A DNA stretch of 64,000 nt, taken from contig MCAW01000004.1 of assembly GCA_001704575.1 (NCBI GenBank), positions 100,598 through 164,597 on the forward strand. Direction: 5' to 3'. This document shows, in pieces, positions 43,876-53,140 of the stretch. The notes below the pieces were generated by a model. It ran no database searches and was not told the origin of the DNA. It saw only the letters and a list, made by a program, of their open reading frames with translations. Numbering within the stretch: the stretch's first letter is position 1; each line of letters starts with the position of its first letter. Both the position numbers and the translations under genes were made by a program. This stretch comes from Methylophilales bacterium LSUCC0135. GTDB taxonomy: Bacteria > Pseudomonadota > Gammaproteobacteria > Burkholderiales > Methylophilaceae.

Positions 43876-44693
43876 TCGCTGCTGACGTCGTCGTCCAAAG
43901 CTTCAGGATGGTAGTAGACATGGCGATAGCTGAAATACTGAATCGCCAACAGAAAATAGGTGATGATCAGCAGGCTGCCGAGCACCACCAGACTCATCAG
44001 TACGGCACCGACGACGCCGGACAAGGCAGTCACCAGCCCGACCAGAACGCCTGCCACCAGCATCAACACGGTGATGCCTGCCCCCGCCAGAGTGAGTGAA
44101 ACGGTGATTGCGATCATGTTCCTCCAGCATTGCCAGAGACTGTGCTTGATGGCGTCCAGTACAGAATACCCGTGGTAAGCCACCAGCATGGGCGAGAACC
44201 ATGAAGCCAGTATCATCGGCGTCAACAACAGCAGCATTTTCAGCATCAACGGCATGGCGAGGTCGATCAGCATCTGCGGATCGGCCTTTTGTTCGACCAG
44301 GGCAGCAAACGCCGCCATTTCATCCCTGACCAGATAACCGGTCAGAATGCCGTAAGCGAGGAAAATACCGCCGAGCGAAATCAATCCGACAAAATTCGGC
44401 CTGATCTGCTCCACCAGCTTGCGCGGTTCCGCCTCGCGGCCCAGATCTTCCTCCCGGTAGACGCCAATAAACAGCGCCAGCAAGGTCGGCCAGAACAGAA
44501 TGACGATCAGGCTGATCAACACCGGCATGCCCGGAATCGAGGGCAGCAGGATAAACAGGACCACATAGAGCAGCGCATACAATAACCATTTCGGCGGGCT
44601 CTGCCGGAACAGCATGATGCTGCGGTAGACCCAGTCGAGACCGGCCTTGAACGGGCCCATGGCTTTTGCCTGACCTTGTGGCTGCGTGCTCAT
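43872..44693 (-). CDS. BPSS1780 family membrane protein
   Basis: A 273-residue integral membrane protein with about six membrane segments (YALLYVVLFILLPSIPGMPVLISLIVILFWP shortened to its parts; LISLGGIFLAYGILTGYLV; MITVSLTLAGAGITVLMLVAGVLVGLV-like stretch). It matches the BPSS1780 group common in betaproteobacteria. Function unknown. The start at 44693 overlaps the thrB stop by one base with GAGATGAATTG before it, so it is coupled to thrB. Confidence 0.8.
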   Translation of the reverse strand: MSTQPQGQAKAMGPFKAGLDWVYRSIMLFRQSPPKWLLYALLYVVLFILLPSIPGMPVLISLIVILFWPTLLALFIGVYREEDLGREAEPRKLVEQIRPNFVGLISLGGIFLAYGILTGYLVRDEMAAFAALVEQKADPQMLIDLAMPLMLKMLLLLTPMILASWFSPMLVAYHGYSVLDAIKHSLWQCWRNMIAITVSLTLAGAGITVLMLVAGVLVGLVTALSGVVGAVLMSLVVLGSLLIITYFLLAIQYFSYRHVYYHPEALDDDVSSD

Positions 44694-45634
44694 CAATTCA
44701 TCTCCAGAGATGCGTGGGCTGCATGGCATTGGAGGATACGCTGAAAATGGCGCGGATCCTTGGCATGAATCAACTCGCCGTCCTGCGGGAAATGCATGTC
44801 ATACAAGCGCGACAGCCAGAATCGCAGCGCAGCGATGCGCAACATCACCGGCCACGCCGATTTTTCCGCAGGTGTCAGCGCGCGTACCGCCTCATAACCT
44901 GCGAGCAGCGCAGCCAGCCGCACTTCGTCCAGACAGCCATCAGCCTCGACGCACCAGTCGTTGACGGCAATCGCCAGGTCGTACAACAGCGCGTCGTTGC
45001 AGGCATAGTAAAAATCGATCAGGCCACCCAGTCGGTCGCCATCGAACAGCACGTTATCGCGGAACAGGTCGGCATGAATGACGCCTTCGGGTAGCGCAAG
45101 CAGAAGGTGTTGCGCCTGATACTGCAGCTCGCTTTTCAGCAGTGCGGCAGATTCCGCATCCAGCATGGGCATGACCGCCTCGGCGGTATGCAAGCGCCAA
45201 TCGCGGCCGCGCGGATTGCGCATGGTTTTGCCGAACGAGGCGCCGGCAACATGCATTCTGGCCAGAACCTTGCCGATTTCGCCGCATTGCGGAACTGAAG
45301 GCTGCTCAACCGACCGGCCGGGCAAACAGCTCACCAGCGCCGCAGGTTTGCCATTGAGGATTCCAAGATTGTTGCCGTCATGCCTCCTGATCGGTGCCGG
45401 GCAGGGAATGTCGTGCTCGGCCAGATAGCTCATCAGATCAAGAAAATAGGGCAATTCGTCCGCCGAGTTCTTTTCGAACAGGGTCAGCACATAGCGCCCT
45501 GTTGTGGTGGTAACGAAATAATTGGTGTTGGTGATGCCGGAAGCAATCCCCTTCAGTTCCAGCAATTCACCAAGCGGATAATCGGTCAGCCAGACCCTGA
45601 GCTGTGTTTCGGTAACGGTAGTAAAAACAGACAT
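44693..45634 (-). CDS. thrB: Homoserine kinase (APH-fold type)
   Basis: Phosphorylates homoserine in threonine synthesis. The 313-residue protein is of the ThrB2/aminoglycoside-phosphotransferase fold, with the nucleotide motif GIASGITNTNYFV, the catalytic VIHADLFRDNVLF and GLIDFYYACNDALLYDLA. It is not the GHMP-kinase ThrB of enterics. Order thrB - DUF2782 - polA is usual in betaproteobacteria. Confidence 0.93.
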   Translation of the reverse strand: MSVFTTVTETQLRVWLTDYPLGELLELKGIASGITNTNYFVTTTTGRYVLTLFEKNSADELPYFLDLMSYLAEHDIPCPAPIRRHDGNNLGILNGKPAALVSCLPGRSVEQPSVPQCGEIGKVLARMHVAGASFGKTMRNPRGRDWRLHTAEAVMPMLDAESAALLKSELQYQAQHLLLALPEGVIHADLFRDNVLFDGDRLGGLIDFYYACNDALLYDLAIAVNDWCVEADGCLDEVRLAALLAGYEAVRALTPAEKSAWPVMLRIAALRFWLSRLYDMHFPQDGELIHAKDPRHFQRILQCHAAHASLEMN

Positions 45635-45699
45635 AAATCAAAGGCGGGCAACATCGTTGCGATGACGACGCGCCCGCCTACCTTGTTAGAGTGGAGCCG

Positions 45700-46044
45700 T
45701 TAAAAGCGGAAAATGACCCATTTCGGAATGATCACCGGCTCGCCCGGGCCTTCGAATCTCGACCAGCCGCCGTCCCTGTCTTCTTTTTGCAGATAGTAGG
45801 GCACACCGTGCGCGGGGGTAATCTTCAACATGTAAAGCTCGCCGTTGATGCGGTACTCCTCCACGGTCTCGCCTTCGCGCTTGATGATGGTCACTTCCGG
45901 CTCATCGACGCCATCGATATCCAGCCCCATCGGCGGTGGCGGCACATCCGGCAAAGGTTCGAGGTCCGGCGGCAGCGGCGCATCGGCAATTGCCAGCATG
46001 GGCAGCATGAGAAACAGCACTAAGATGGTTCTAAAAAGGCGCAT
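45700..46044 (-). CDS. DUF2782 family protein
   Basis: A 114-residue exported protein with a signal peptide (FRTILVLFLMLPMLAIA) and a Pro-rich segment (LEPLPDVPPPPMGLD). The C-terminal EPEVTIIKREGETVEEYRI..YMLKITP is the DUF2782 signature. It is always near polA and thrB in betaproteobacteria; its function is unknown. The start could also be at 46053. It lies 65 bases upstream of thrB. Confidence 0.87.
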   Translation of the reverse strand: MRLFRTILVLFLMLPMLAIADAPLPPDLEPLPDVPPPPMGLDIDGVDEPEVTIIKREGETVEEYRINGELYMLKITPAHGVPYYLQKEDRDGGWSRFEGPGEPVIIPKWVIFRF

Positions 46045-46134
46045 GGTGTTCATCCGTTGCAATATGAAGCTGATTCTATCAAAAAGCACCGCAAACTGCG
46101 TTCAAATGTTGCAGTGCATTCATCCGCATTCGGG

Positions 46135-46863
46135 TTACAGATAGAGCTGAATCTGTTTTTCGGTGGAAGACGGTTCGAAACCGCGCCCCTCGTAATGCTG
46201 GAAGATAGCCTCGACCACCTTGTCCGGGTCGTCGATAATCTGGATCAGGTCCATGTCCTCCGGCGAAATCATGCCCTCAGCAATAATGGTCTTGCGGAAC
46301 CAGTCGATCATGCCCTGCCAGAATTCCGAGCAAACCAGAATCAGCGGAATCTTGCGTGTCTTCCCGGTCTGAATCAGCGTCATCGCCTCCATCAACTCGT
46401 CCAGCGTACCAAAGCCGCCGGGCATGACGACATAAGCCGATGCATTCTTGACGAACATCACCTTGCGCATGAAGAAATGGTTGAAATTCTGGCTGACATC
46501 CTGATAGGGGTTGCTGACCTGTTCGTGCGGCAGCACGATATTGAGTCCGATGCTGGCGGAACGGCCATAATAAGCGCCCTTGTTCGCCGCCTCCATGATG
46601 CCGGGGCCACCGCCGGAGATGACGTTGAATCCGGCATCCGAAAGTTTTCTGGCGATGTCCTCGGTCATCTTGTAATAAGGATGATCCGGCCTGGTTCTGG
46701 CGCTGCCGAAAATCGAAACGGCAGGCATGATCTGCTTCAGGCGTTCGGTCGCATCGACGAATTCTGACATAATCTCGAATGCATGCCATGACTCGTGCGC
46801 AGAGTGTTGCTGCTCCAGCAGATCCGGGTCGATCAGTTTAGGTATTTTTTTCGCAGCAGACAT
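46135..46863 (-). CDS. LOG family Rossmann protein (TIGR00730)
   Basis: A 242-residue cytoplasmic protein of the LOG/lysine decarboxylase-like family. The motifs GGGPGIMEAANKGA and MPGGFGTLDELMEA (the PGGxGTxxE) mark phosphoribohydrolases that release adenine-type bases from nucleotides, as LOG does for cytokinins. The exact substrate is unknown. It is divergent from polA with only 14 bases between starts. Confidence 0.9.
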   Translation of the reverse strand: MSAAKKIPKLIDPDLLEQQHSAHESWHAFEIMSEFVDATERLKQIMPAVSIFGSARTRPDHPYYKMTEDIARKLSDAGFNVISGGGPGIMEAANKGAYYGRSASIGLNIVLPHEQVSNPYQDVSQNFNHFFMRKVMFVKNASAYVVMPGGFGTLDELMEAMTLIQTGKTRKIPLILVCSEFWQGMIDWFRKTIIAEGMISPEDMDLIQIIDDPDKVVEAIFQHYEGRGFEPSSTEKQIQLYL

Positions 46864-46877
46864 ATCAGGGTTCCATT

Positions 46878-49658
46878 ATGAAAACGTTGTTATTGGTCGA
46901 TGGATCGTCATATTTATACCGTGCATTCCACGCCATGCCGGACCTGCGCAACCGTCAGAACGAACCCACCGGCGCCATTCAGGGCGTGCTCAACATGCTG
47001 CGGCGCCTGCACAAGGACTACCCTGCCGATTATAGCGCCTGCGTGTTCGATGCCAAGGGCAAAACCTTTCGCGACGACATCTACCCCGAATACAAGGCCA
47101 ACCGCGCCGCCATGCCGGACGACCTGCGTGCGCAGATCGCACCGCTACACGAAGCCATCCGGGCCATGGGCTGGCCGCTGATCGTCGAAGAAGGTGTCGA
47201 AGCCGACGACGTCATTGGCGCGCTGGCAAAACAGGCGGAACGCGAAGGCATGCGCGTCATCATTTCTACCGGCGACAAGGATATCGCGCAGCTGGTCAAC
47301 GAACGGGTGACATTGGTCAACACCATGCCCAACGCCTTCCGCAAGGGCGATGAAATACTGGACATCGCCGGTGTGGAAGAAAAATTCGGTATCCCGCCAG
47401 GCTTGATCGTGGACTATCTGATCCTGATCGGCGACACCTCGGATAACGTCCCCGGCGTTGACAAGGTCGGCCCGAAAACCGCAGTCAAATGGCTGAAGCA
47501 GTACGGCTCGCTGGAAAACATCGTGGCACACGCCGATGAGATCAGCGGCGTAGTCGGCGAAAACCTGCGCAAAGCACTCGACTGGCTACCGACGGCACGC
47601 GAACTGATCACCATCCGCTGCGACGTCGGCATTCGCGAGAATATCGCCGATCTCGCCCCGCAACCGCAGGACAAAGCCAAACTGATCGAGCTGTTCGAAC
47701 GCCTCGATTTCAAGAGCTGGCGGCGCGAGCTCGATCAGATGCCGTCAGATTATAATGTGAAAGCCCACCCGCAAAGCCCGGCCCCACTAACCCAGTCAAC
47801 CATTGCTGCTCAACAACCGGCGGGTGATCTTTTTGCCGCTGCCGGCACACAAAAACGAGAGTACAGGACCATTTTCAGCGAGGCGGATCTTGACGACTGG
47901 CTGCAGAAGCTTCGCAGCGCGTCGCTGGTCTGTTTCGACACCGAAACCACTGCGCTCGACCCCATGCTGGCCAAACTGGTCGGCATGTCATTCGCCGTCA
48001 ACGCCGGTGAAGCGGTTTATCTGCCGCTGGCACATGATTATGCCGGCGCGCCGCAGCAGTTGAATTTTGCGGCCACGCTGGAAAAAGTACGGCCGCTGCT
48101 GGAAAGCACAGAGATCAAAAAAGTCGGCCAGAACCTCAAATACGATCAGCACGTGCTGGCCAACCACGGCATCCGGCTGCGCGGCATCGCGCACGACACC
48201 CTGCTGCAATCCTACGTGCTGGAAAGCCACCGCAGCCATGGCATGGACGACCTCGCCATGCGCCACCTCGGCGTCAAAACCATCACTTATGAAGAAGTTG
48301 CCGGCAAAGGCGCCAAGCAGGTCAATTTCAGCCAGGTATCGGTCGAAGTGGCGAGCGAATATGCCGCCGAGGATGCCGACATCACCCTGCAACTGCACGA
48401 GAATCTGTACCCGCAGATCGCGGCGGATGAAAAACTGCAATACATCTACCGCGACATCGAAATGCCGGTATCGGAAATTCTGTTCACCATCGAGCGCAAC
48501 GGCGTGCTGATCGACAGCAAAATGCTGGGGCAGCAGAGCCACGAGCTGGGCCAGAAACTGATGGAACTGGAAAAACAGGCATTCGAACTGGCCGGCCAGC
48601 CGTTCAATCTGGGTTCGCCCAAACAGTTACAGGAAATTCTGTTCGGCAAGCTCGGCATCAAGCCGCTGAAGAAAACGCCTTCCGGTGCGCCCTCCACCGA
48701 TGAAGACGTATTGCAGGAACTGGCGCTGGATTATCCCCTGCCCAAGGTCATTCTCGAATACCGCGGCATGGCCAAGCTGAAATCAACCTATACCGACAAG
48801 CTGCCGAAGATGATCGACCCCAACACCGGACGCGTGCATACCAGCTACAGCCAGGCGGTGGCGGTCACCGGCCGGCTGGCGAGCTCGGACCCCAACCTGC
48901 AGAACATCCCGGTACGCACTGCCGAAGGCCGCCGTATCCGCGAAGCCTTCATCGCAGCGCCCGGTAACGTCATCGTCTCCGCCGACTACTCGCAGATCGA
49001 ACTGCGCATCATGGCGCATCTCTCGCAGGATACCGGGTTGCTGAGCGCCTTTGCCGCCGGTGAAGACATCCACCGCGCCACCGCTGCCGAAATCTTCGGC
49101 GTCGAGCGCGAGGCGGTCAGCAGCGAGCAGCGCCGTTACGCCAAGGTCATCAACTTCGGCCTCATATACGGCATGAGCGCCTTCGGCCTCGCACAGAATC
49201 TGAATATCGAGCGCAGTGCCGCCGCCAGTTATATCGAACGCTACTTCGCCCGCTACCCCGGCGTGCGTGAATACATGGACAAAACCCGCGCATTGGCCAA
49301 GGCGCAAGGCTATGTCGAAACCCTGTTTGGCCGCCGCCTGTGGGTTCCCGAAATCAACAGCCCCAACGGCATGCGCCGCGCCGGTGCAGAACGTGCCGCC
49401 ATCAATGCACCCATGCAAGGCACGGCTGCCGATCTCATCAAGCTGGCCATGATTGCCGTTCAGGGCTGGCTCGAAAGTGAGCGCATGGAAACCCGCCTGA
49501 TCATGCAGGTACACGACGAACTGGTGCTGGAGGTACCGGAGAGCGAACTGGAACAGGTCAAGCAAACCCTGCCGCAGCTGATGCAAGGCGTAGCGAAACT
49601 GGATGTACCCTTATTGGCCGAAGTCGGCGCAGGCAGCAACTGGGAAGCCGCGCACTGA
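46878..49658 (+). CDS. polA: DNA polymerase I
   Basis: The 926-residue repair and Okazaki-fragment polymerase. The 5'-3' exonuclease domain (LLLVDGSSYLYRAFHAMP; EADDVIGAL; GDTSDNVPGV), the 3'-5' exonuclease (CFDTETTALDPM; the DEDD-type residues continue through ADEDADITLQL-like region) and the polymerase core (DPNLQNIPVRT; DYSQIELRIMAH; MQVHDELVLEVP) are all visible. All catalytic acidic residues of the 3'-5' exonuclease appear kept (DTET and DIT). Confidence 0.97.
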   Translation: MKTLLLVDGSSYLYRAFHAMPDLRNRQNEPTGAIQGVLNMLRRLHKDYPADYSACVFDAKGKTFRDDIYPEYKANRAAMPDDLRAQIAPLHEAIRAMGWPLIVEEGVEADDVIGALAKQAEREGMRVIISTGDKDIAQLVNERVTLVNTMPNAFRKGDEILDIAGVEEKFGIPPGLIVDYLILIGDTSDNVPGVDKVGPKTAVKWLKQYGSLENIVAHADEISGVVGENLRKALDWLPTARELITIRCDVGIRENIADLAPQPQDKAKLIELFERLDFKSWRRELDQMPSDYNVKAHPQSPAPLTQSTIAAQQPAGDLFAAAGTQKREYRTIFSEADLDDWLQKLRSASLVCFDTETTALDPMLAKLVGMSFAVNAGEAVYLPLAHDYAGAPQQLNFAATLEKVRPLLESTEIKKVGQNLKYDQHVLANHGIRLRGIAHDTLLQSYVLESHRSHGMDDLAMRHLGVKTITYEEVAGKGAKQVNFSQVSVEVASEYAAEDADITLQLHENLYPQIAADEKLQYIYRDIEMPVSEILFTIERNGVLIDSKMLGQQSHELGQKLMELEKQAFELAGQPFNLGSPKQLQEILFGKLGIKPLKKTPSGAPSTDEDVLQELALDYPLPKVILEYRGMAKLKSTYTDKLPKMIDPNTGRVHTSYSQAVAVTGRLASSDPNLQNIPVRTAEGRRIREAFIAAPGNVIVSADYSQIELRIMAHLSQDTGLLSAFAAGEDIHRATAAEIFGVEREAVSSEQRRYAKVINFGLIYGMSAFGLAQNLNIERSAAASYIERYFARYPGVREYMDKTRALAKAQGYVETLFGRRLWVPEINSPNGMRRAGAERAAINAPMQGTAADLIKLAMIAVQGWLESERMETRLIMQVHDELVLEVPESELEQVKQTLPQLMQGVAKLDVPLLAEVGAGSNWEAAH

Positions 49659-49687
49659 CAACACGCAAGATTTTAATGGTGCGTGCG

Positions 49688-49915
49688 TCATTTCACTTCA
49701 GGATTACGCGCGTTGGCATCACGCGCTGCGGCAAGCTCTTCGACAAAGGCGGCGATATCCCACTCGCAACCACCGCAGCCTGAAAGCGCCCCGCTTTTAC
49801 GCGAAATGGCCTCGACATCGAAGCCCTGCAAAAACAGTTCGCGAATGCGGCTGCGGCGGGTGCCGCTGCACAAGCACATGACTTCGTCATCCGGATTTTC
49901 TTCAGGCTGGCTCAT
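49688..49915 (-). CDS. BFD-like [2Fe-2S] protein
   Basis: A 75-residue protein with the bacterioferritin-associated-ferredoxin pattern: Cys pair VMCLCSGTRRSRIRELFLQG and the second pair SGCGGCEWDIAAFVEEL. It likely binds a [2Fe-2S] cluster and passes electrons to or from iron-storage or nitrite enzymes. No bacterioferritin gene is adjacent. It is transcribed toward polA; the 166-base gap upstream has no recognised element. Confidence 0.85.
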   Translation of the reverse strand: MSQPEENPDDEVMCLCSGTRRSRIRELFLQGFDVEAISRKSGALSGCGGCEWDIAAFVEELAAARDANARNPEVK

Positions 49916-50081
49916 ATTAGAATGACTCTGGAATAATACGGGTCAGAGCTAATTGTAGCCTTCAGAGTTTCTGAAACGATGAAATAATCGCGACATCTCG
50001 AGAATCCGTCATGGATATACAAGTCACGCAAAGAATCTTTGGCCAATCCCAAGAAGCCAGCTTTTTGTTAGACTTGCACGC

Positions 50082-50372
50082 ATGAACAAATCAAAGGCCA
50101 TACAGACACTTAGAGCACACAAACCGATCATCAACGACCGGTTTGCCGTCTCGCGTCTTGCGCTATTCGGCTCTACCGCTCGCGATACCGCCCGCGAGGA
50201 CAGTGATATCGATATCCTCGTCACATTTGAAGGGCCCGCCACTTCTCAACGTTACTTTGGCCTGCAGTTTTACCTGGAGGACACCCTGGGCCAACCGGTC
50301 GACCTCGTCACTGAAAAAGGATTGCGCAAAGAATTAAGGCCTTACTTAGAGCGAGAAGCGATTGATGTCTGA
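50082..50372 (+). CDS. mntA: MNT-type nucleotidyltransferase antitoxin
   Basis: A 96-residue minimal nucleotidyltransferase. The signature GSX10DXD is complete: GSTARDTAREDSDID (about 30-44), with LALF before it and VTFE after. In MntA-HepT pairs this protein neutralises the HEPN toxin by adding AMP groups to its tyrosine. The HepT gene overlaps it by 8 bases. Confidence 0.92.
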   Translation: MNKSKAIQTLRAHKPIINDRFAVSRLALFGSTARDTAREDSDIDILVTFEGPATSQRYFGLQFYLEDTLGQPVDLVTEKGLRKELRPYLEREAIDV

Positions 50373-50721
50373 TCAACGCGAATGGCATTTTTATATCGGC
50401 GACATACTGGAATTTGCCAAGAAAGTCATGCTCTACACCGCCGGCTTCGATCAGCACCGCTTCGTCAACAGCGGACTGACCTACGACGCCACTGTACGCA
50501 ACCTTGAACTGATTGGTGAAGCCGCAACGCATGTTCCGGATGACATCAAGGAGCATTACAGCCAGACTCCATGGCGACTGATTGTCGCCACTCGCAACAG
50601 ATTGATTCACGGTTATCTGGGCATAGACCAGGACACGCTATGGAGTATCATTCAAACTGACATTCCATCACTGCACATTCAGCCCGCAGAGATATACTCC
50701 TGTCTTCAGAAAAATCAGTAG
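50365..50721 (+). CDS. hepT: HEPN-domain toxin (HepT type)
   Basis: A 118-residue DUF86/HEPN protein. The RNase motif RX4HXY is intact as RNRLIHGY near residue 81-88, and the helical segment NLELIGEAATHVPDDIK is typical. As the partner of the MNT gene it should be an RNA-cutting toxin controlled by AMPylation. The ATG is placed at 50365, inside the end of mntA; a TTG precedes it. The pair sits as a small island between the BFD-like gene and a CinA-like gene. Confidence 0.92.
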   Translation: MSDQREWHFYIGDILEFAKKVMLYTAGFDQHRFVNSGLTYDATVRNLELIGEAATHVPDDIKEHYSQTPWRLIVATRNRLIHGYLGIDQDTLWSIIQTDIPSLHIQPAEIYSCLQKNQ

Positions 50722-50731
50722 TCAGGGATTC

Positions 50732-51472
50732 ATGCAGTTCGGCACTTACATCATCGGCGACGAGATTCTTTCCGGCAAACGTCAGGATGCGCATCTTTCC
50801 GCAATCATCCGCACCTTGAACAGCCGCGGACTCGCGCTTTCATGGGCGCATTACATGGGCGATGATTTTGACGAGATCACCCGTCAGTTAAAGGACAGCA
50901 TGGAGCGCGGCGATGTCGTCTTCTGCTTCGGCGGCATCGGCGCCACGCCGGACGATTTCACCCGCCAGGCAGCTGCCGCTGCGGCTGGCGTGCCGATCGA
51001 GCGTCATGCGGAAGCGGTCGCCGAGATCGAAGCCCACTTCGGCGAATCGGCCTATCCCAAGCGTGTACTGATGGCGGAGTTCCCCAGGGGCGCAACGCTG
51101 ATTCCCAACCCGGTCAACCACGTTGCCGGTTTTGCCATCAGCCGCCACTACTTCATGCCGGGGTTTCCGCAGATGGCGCACCCGATGATGGAGTGGGTGC
51201 TGGATACCCACTATGCGCACCTCTTCAACCGCAACGATTACGCCGAATCCTCGATTCTGGTAATGGATGCCGGCGAAAGCCGCCTGATCGATCTCATGCA
51301 AGACATTGTCAGCCGCTTTCCGGCAGTCAAGATTTTCAGCCTGCCCAAACTTGATGCACGCAGAACCATCGAACTGGGCGTCAAAGGGCCGGGCGTCGAA
51401 GTAGAGACTGCCATGCAAGCCATACGCGAAGGCGTCAGCGCAGCCGGGTTCCCCTGGGAACCATTGGCCTGA
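50732..51472 (+). CDS. Molybdopterin-binding (CinA N-domain) protein
   Basis: A 246-residue protein with a MoCF-type domain (about 1-170): [38 protein letters not shown] and [10 protein letters not shown] are typical of the COG1058/CinA N-terminal group. The C-terminal nicotinamide-nucleotide amidase domain of full CinA is absent. Its function may lie in NMN or ADP-ribose cleavage as in homologues, but this is not shown. The stop overlaps the YkgJ start by one base. Confidence 0.87.
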   Translation: MQFGTYIIGDEILSGKRQDAHLSAIIRTLNSRGLALSWAHYMGDDFDEITRQLKDSMERGDVVFCFGGIGATPDDFTRQAAAAAAGVPIERHAEAVAEIEAHFGESAYPKRVLMAEFPRGATLIPNPVNHVAGFAISRHYFMPGFPQMAHPMMEWVLDTHYAHLFNRNDYAESSILVMDAGESRLIDLMQDIVSRFPAVKIFSLPKLDARRTIELGVKGPGVEVETAMQAIREGVSAAGFPWEPLA

Positions 51473-51729
51473 TGCAGTGCCGCTCCGGTTGCGGCGCCTG
51501 TTGCATCGCGCCCTCGATCAATAGCCCTATCCCCGGCATGCCGCAAGGCAAGCCGGCCGGCGTCCGCTGCGTACAACTGACTGACGACAACCGTTGCGCG
51601 ATCTTCGGCAAGCCGGAGCGCCCGGCTTTCTGTGCAGGCCTGCAGCCGCAGGAGGAAATGTGCGGCCACGACAGTGCACAGGCCATGCGCTGGCTGACCC
51701 GGCTGGAACGGCTGACGCAGCCGCAATAA
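51472..51729 (+). CDS. YkgJ family cysteine cluster protein
   Basis: An 85-residue protein of the YkgJ/UPF0153 family. The pattern [41 protein letters not shown] and EEMCG places eight cysteines for a probable Zn or Fe-S cluster. Function unknown. It is coupled to the CinA-like gene upstream by a one-base overlap (TGATG). Confidence 0.87.
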   Translation: MQCRSGCGACCIAPSINSPIPGMPQGKPAGVRCVQLTDDNRCAIFGKPERPAFCAGLQPQEEMCGHDSAQAMRWLTRLERLTQPQ

Positions 51730-51842
51730 GCCGCCGCTGTCTGCCATCCGGCACCCGCTTGAAAGCAAAAGCAATGCTTTGCTCGCATAAGGTTTGCATA
51801 TAAAATAAGCATCTTTTCCATTCCTGGTGTACGGCTATTCAG

Positions 51843-52877
51843 GTGCAAATCGGCCCTTACAAACTGAAGAACAATCTTGTCGTGGCGCCGATGGCCGGTG
51901 TCACCGACAGGCCTTTCCGCATGCTTTGCAAGCGCTTTGGCGCCGGGCTTGCCGTTTCAGAGATGGTGACTTCCAACTCCCTGCTGTACGGCAGCACCAA
52001 GACCCTGCGCCGCGCCAACCATCAGGGTGAGGTCGAGCCGATTTCGGTACAGATCGCCGGTGCCGACCCGAAGATGATGGCGGATGCAGCCAGGTACAAC
52101 GTCGATAACGGCGCGCAGATCATCGATATCAACATGGGTTGTCCGGCCAAAAAAATCTGCAATGTCATGGCCGGCTCGGCGCTGCTGAAGGACGAACCGC
52201 TGGTGGCGCAAATCCTCAAGGCAGTGGTCGGTGCCGTCGATGTGCCGGTGACACTGAAAATCCGCACGGGTTGGGACAAACAGAACCGCAATGCGGTGAC
52301 TGTGGCAAAAATGGCTGAGGATATCGGTGTGCGGGCGCTGGCCATGCATGGCCGCACGCGTGCCTGTGCCTACATGGGTGATGCCGAATACGACACAATC
52401 GCAGCGGTCAAGCAGGCAATCCGCATTCCGCTGATCGCCAACGGCGATATCACCAGCCCGGAAAAAGCCAAATACGTACTGGATTACACCAAGGCCGATG
52501 CCGTGATGATCGGCCGTGCGGCACAGGGGGGGCCCTGGATTTTCCGCGAGATCGAGCATTTCCTCAACACCGGCACGCACCTGCTGCCACCTACCGTCGC
52601 CGAGATTCATGAGGTAATGCTTGAACATCTTGCCGATCTGTATGATTTCTACGGCGAACTCACCGGCATGCGCGTGGCACGCAAGCATATCTCCTGGTAT
52701 ACCAAGGGGCTCGCCGGTTCAGCGCATTTCCGCCACCACATGAACCAGCTGCAGAGCATCGAAGAACAACTGGGCGCCATCAACGCTTTCTTCGCCGAAC
52801 TGCACACACGCGGCGAACGTCTGCAATACGAGGCAGATGCGACCGATAGTTCGGCCACAGAGGCACTAGCAGCCTGA
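51843..52877 (+). CDS. dusB: tRNA-dihydrouridine synthase B
   Basis: A 344-residue FMN enzyme that reduces uridine 17 of tRNA to dihydrouridine. MAGVTDRPFRMLCKRFGAG, QIAGADPKMMADAARYN, DINMGCPAKKICN (catalytic Cys), MHGRTRACAYMG, IANGDITSPEKA and MIGRAAQGGPWIF are canonical Dus motifs. It begins at GTG. The classic dusB-fis operon follows with a one-base overlap. Confidence 0.95.
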   Translation: MQIGPYKLKNNLVVAPMAGVTDRPFRMLCKRFGAGLAVSEMVTSNSLLYGSTKTLRRANHQGEVEPISVQIAGADPKMMADAARYNVDNGAQIIDINMGCPAKKICNVMAGSALLKDEPLVAQILKAVVGAVDVPVTLKIRTGWDKQNRNAVTVAKMAEDIGVRALAMHGRTRACAYMGDAEYDTIAAVKQAIRIPLIANGDITSPEKAKYVLDYTKADAVMIGRAAQGGPWIFREIEHFLNTGTHLLPPTVAEIHEVMLEHLADLYDFYGELTGMRVARKHISWYTKGLAGSAHFRHHMNQLQSIEEQLGAINAFFAELHTRGERLQYEADATDSSATEALAA

Positions 52878-53110
52878 TGAGCAATCAAGACCTCGCCACC
52901 TGCGTGCGCGCCGCGCTCGATGAATATTTCAAGGACCTCGACGGCGAACAGCCGCGTGCGGTCTACGACATGGTGCTGCACTGCATGGAAAAACCACTGC
53001 TGGAATACGTGCTGAACCGTGCCGGCGGCAATCAGAGCAAAGCCGCCGAGATGCTCGGCCTCAACCGCAACACCCTGCGCAAGAAATTACAGCAGCACAA
53101 TATTCAGTAA
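52877..53110 (+). CDS. fis: Fis family nucleoid-associated regulator
   Basis: A 77-residue DNA-bending protein. The C-terminal helix-turn-helix GGNQSKAAEMLGLNRNTLRKKL is the Fis motif; the N-terminal part DLATCVRAALDEYFKDLDG is a shorter version than in enterics. Coupled to dusB (TGATG). Fis is expected to control rRNA and growth-phase genes. Confidence 0.95.
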   Translation: MSNQDLATCVRAALDEYFKDLDGEQPRAVYDMVLHCMEKPLLEYVLNRAGGNQSKAAEMLGLNRNTLRKKLQQHNIQ

Positions 53111-53140
53111 CCTCTCCAATCCCTTCAAAAAGTTTTTATC

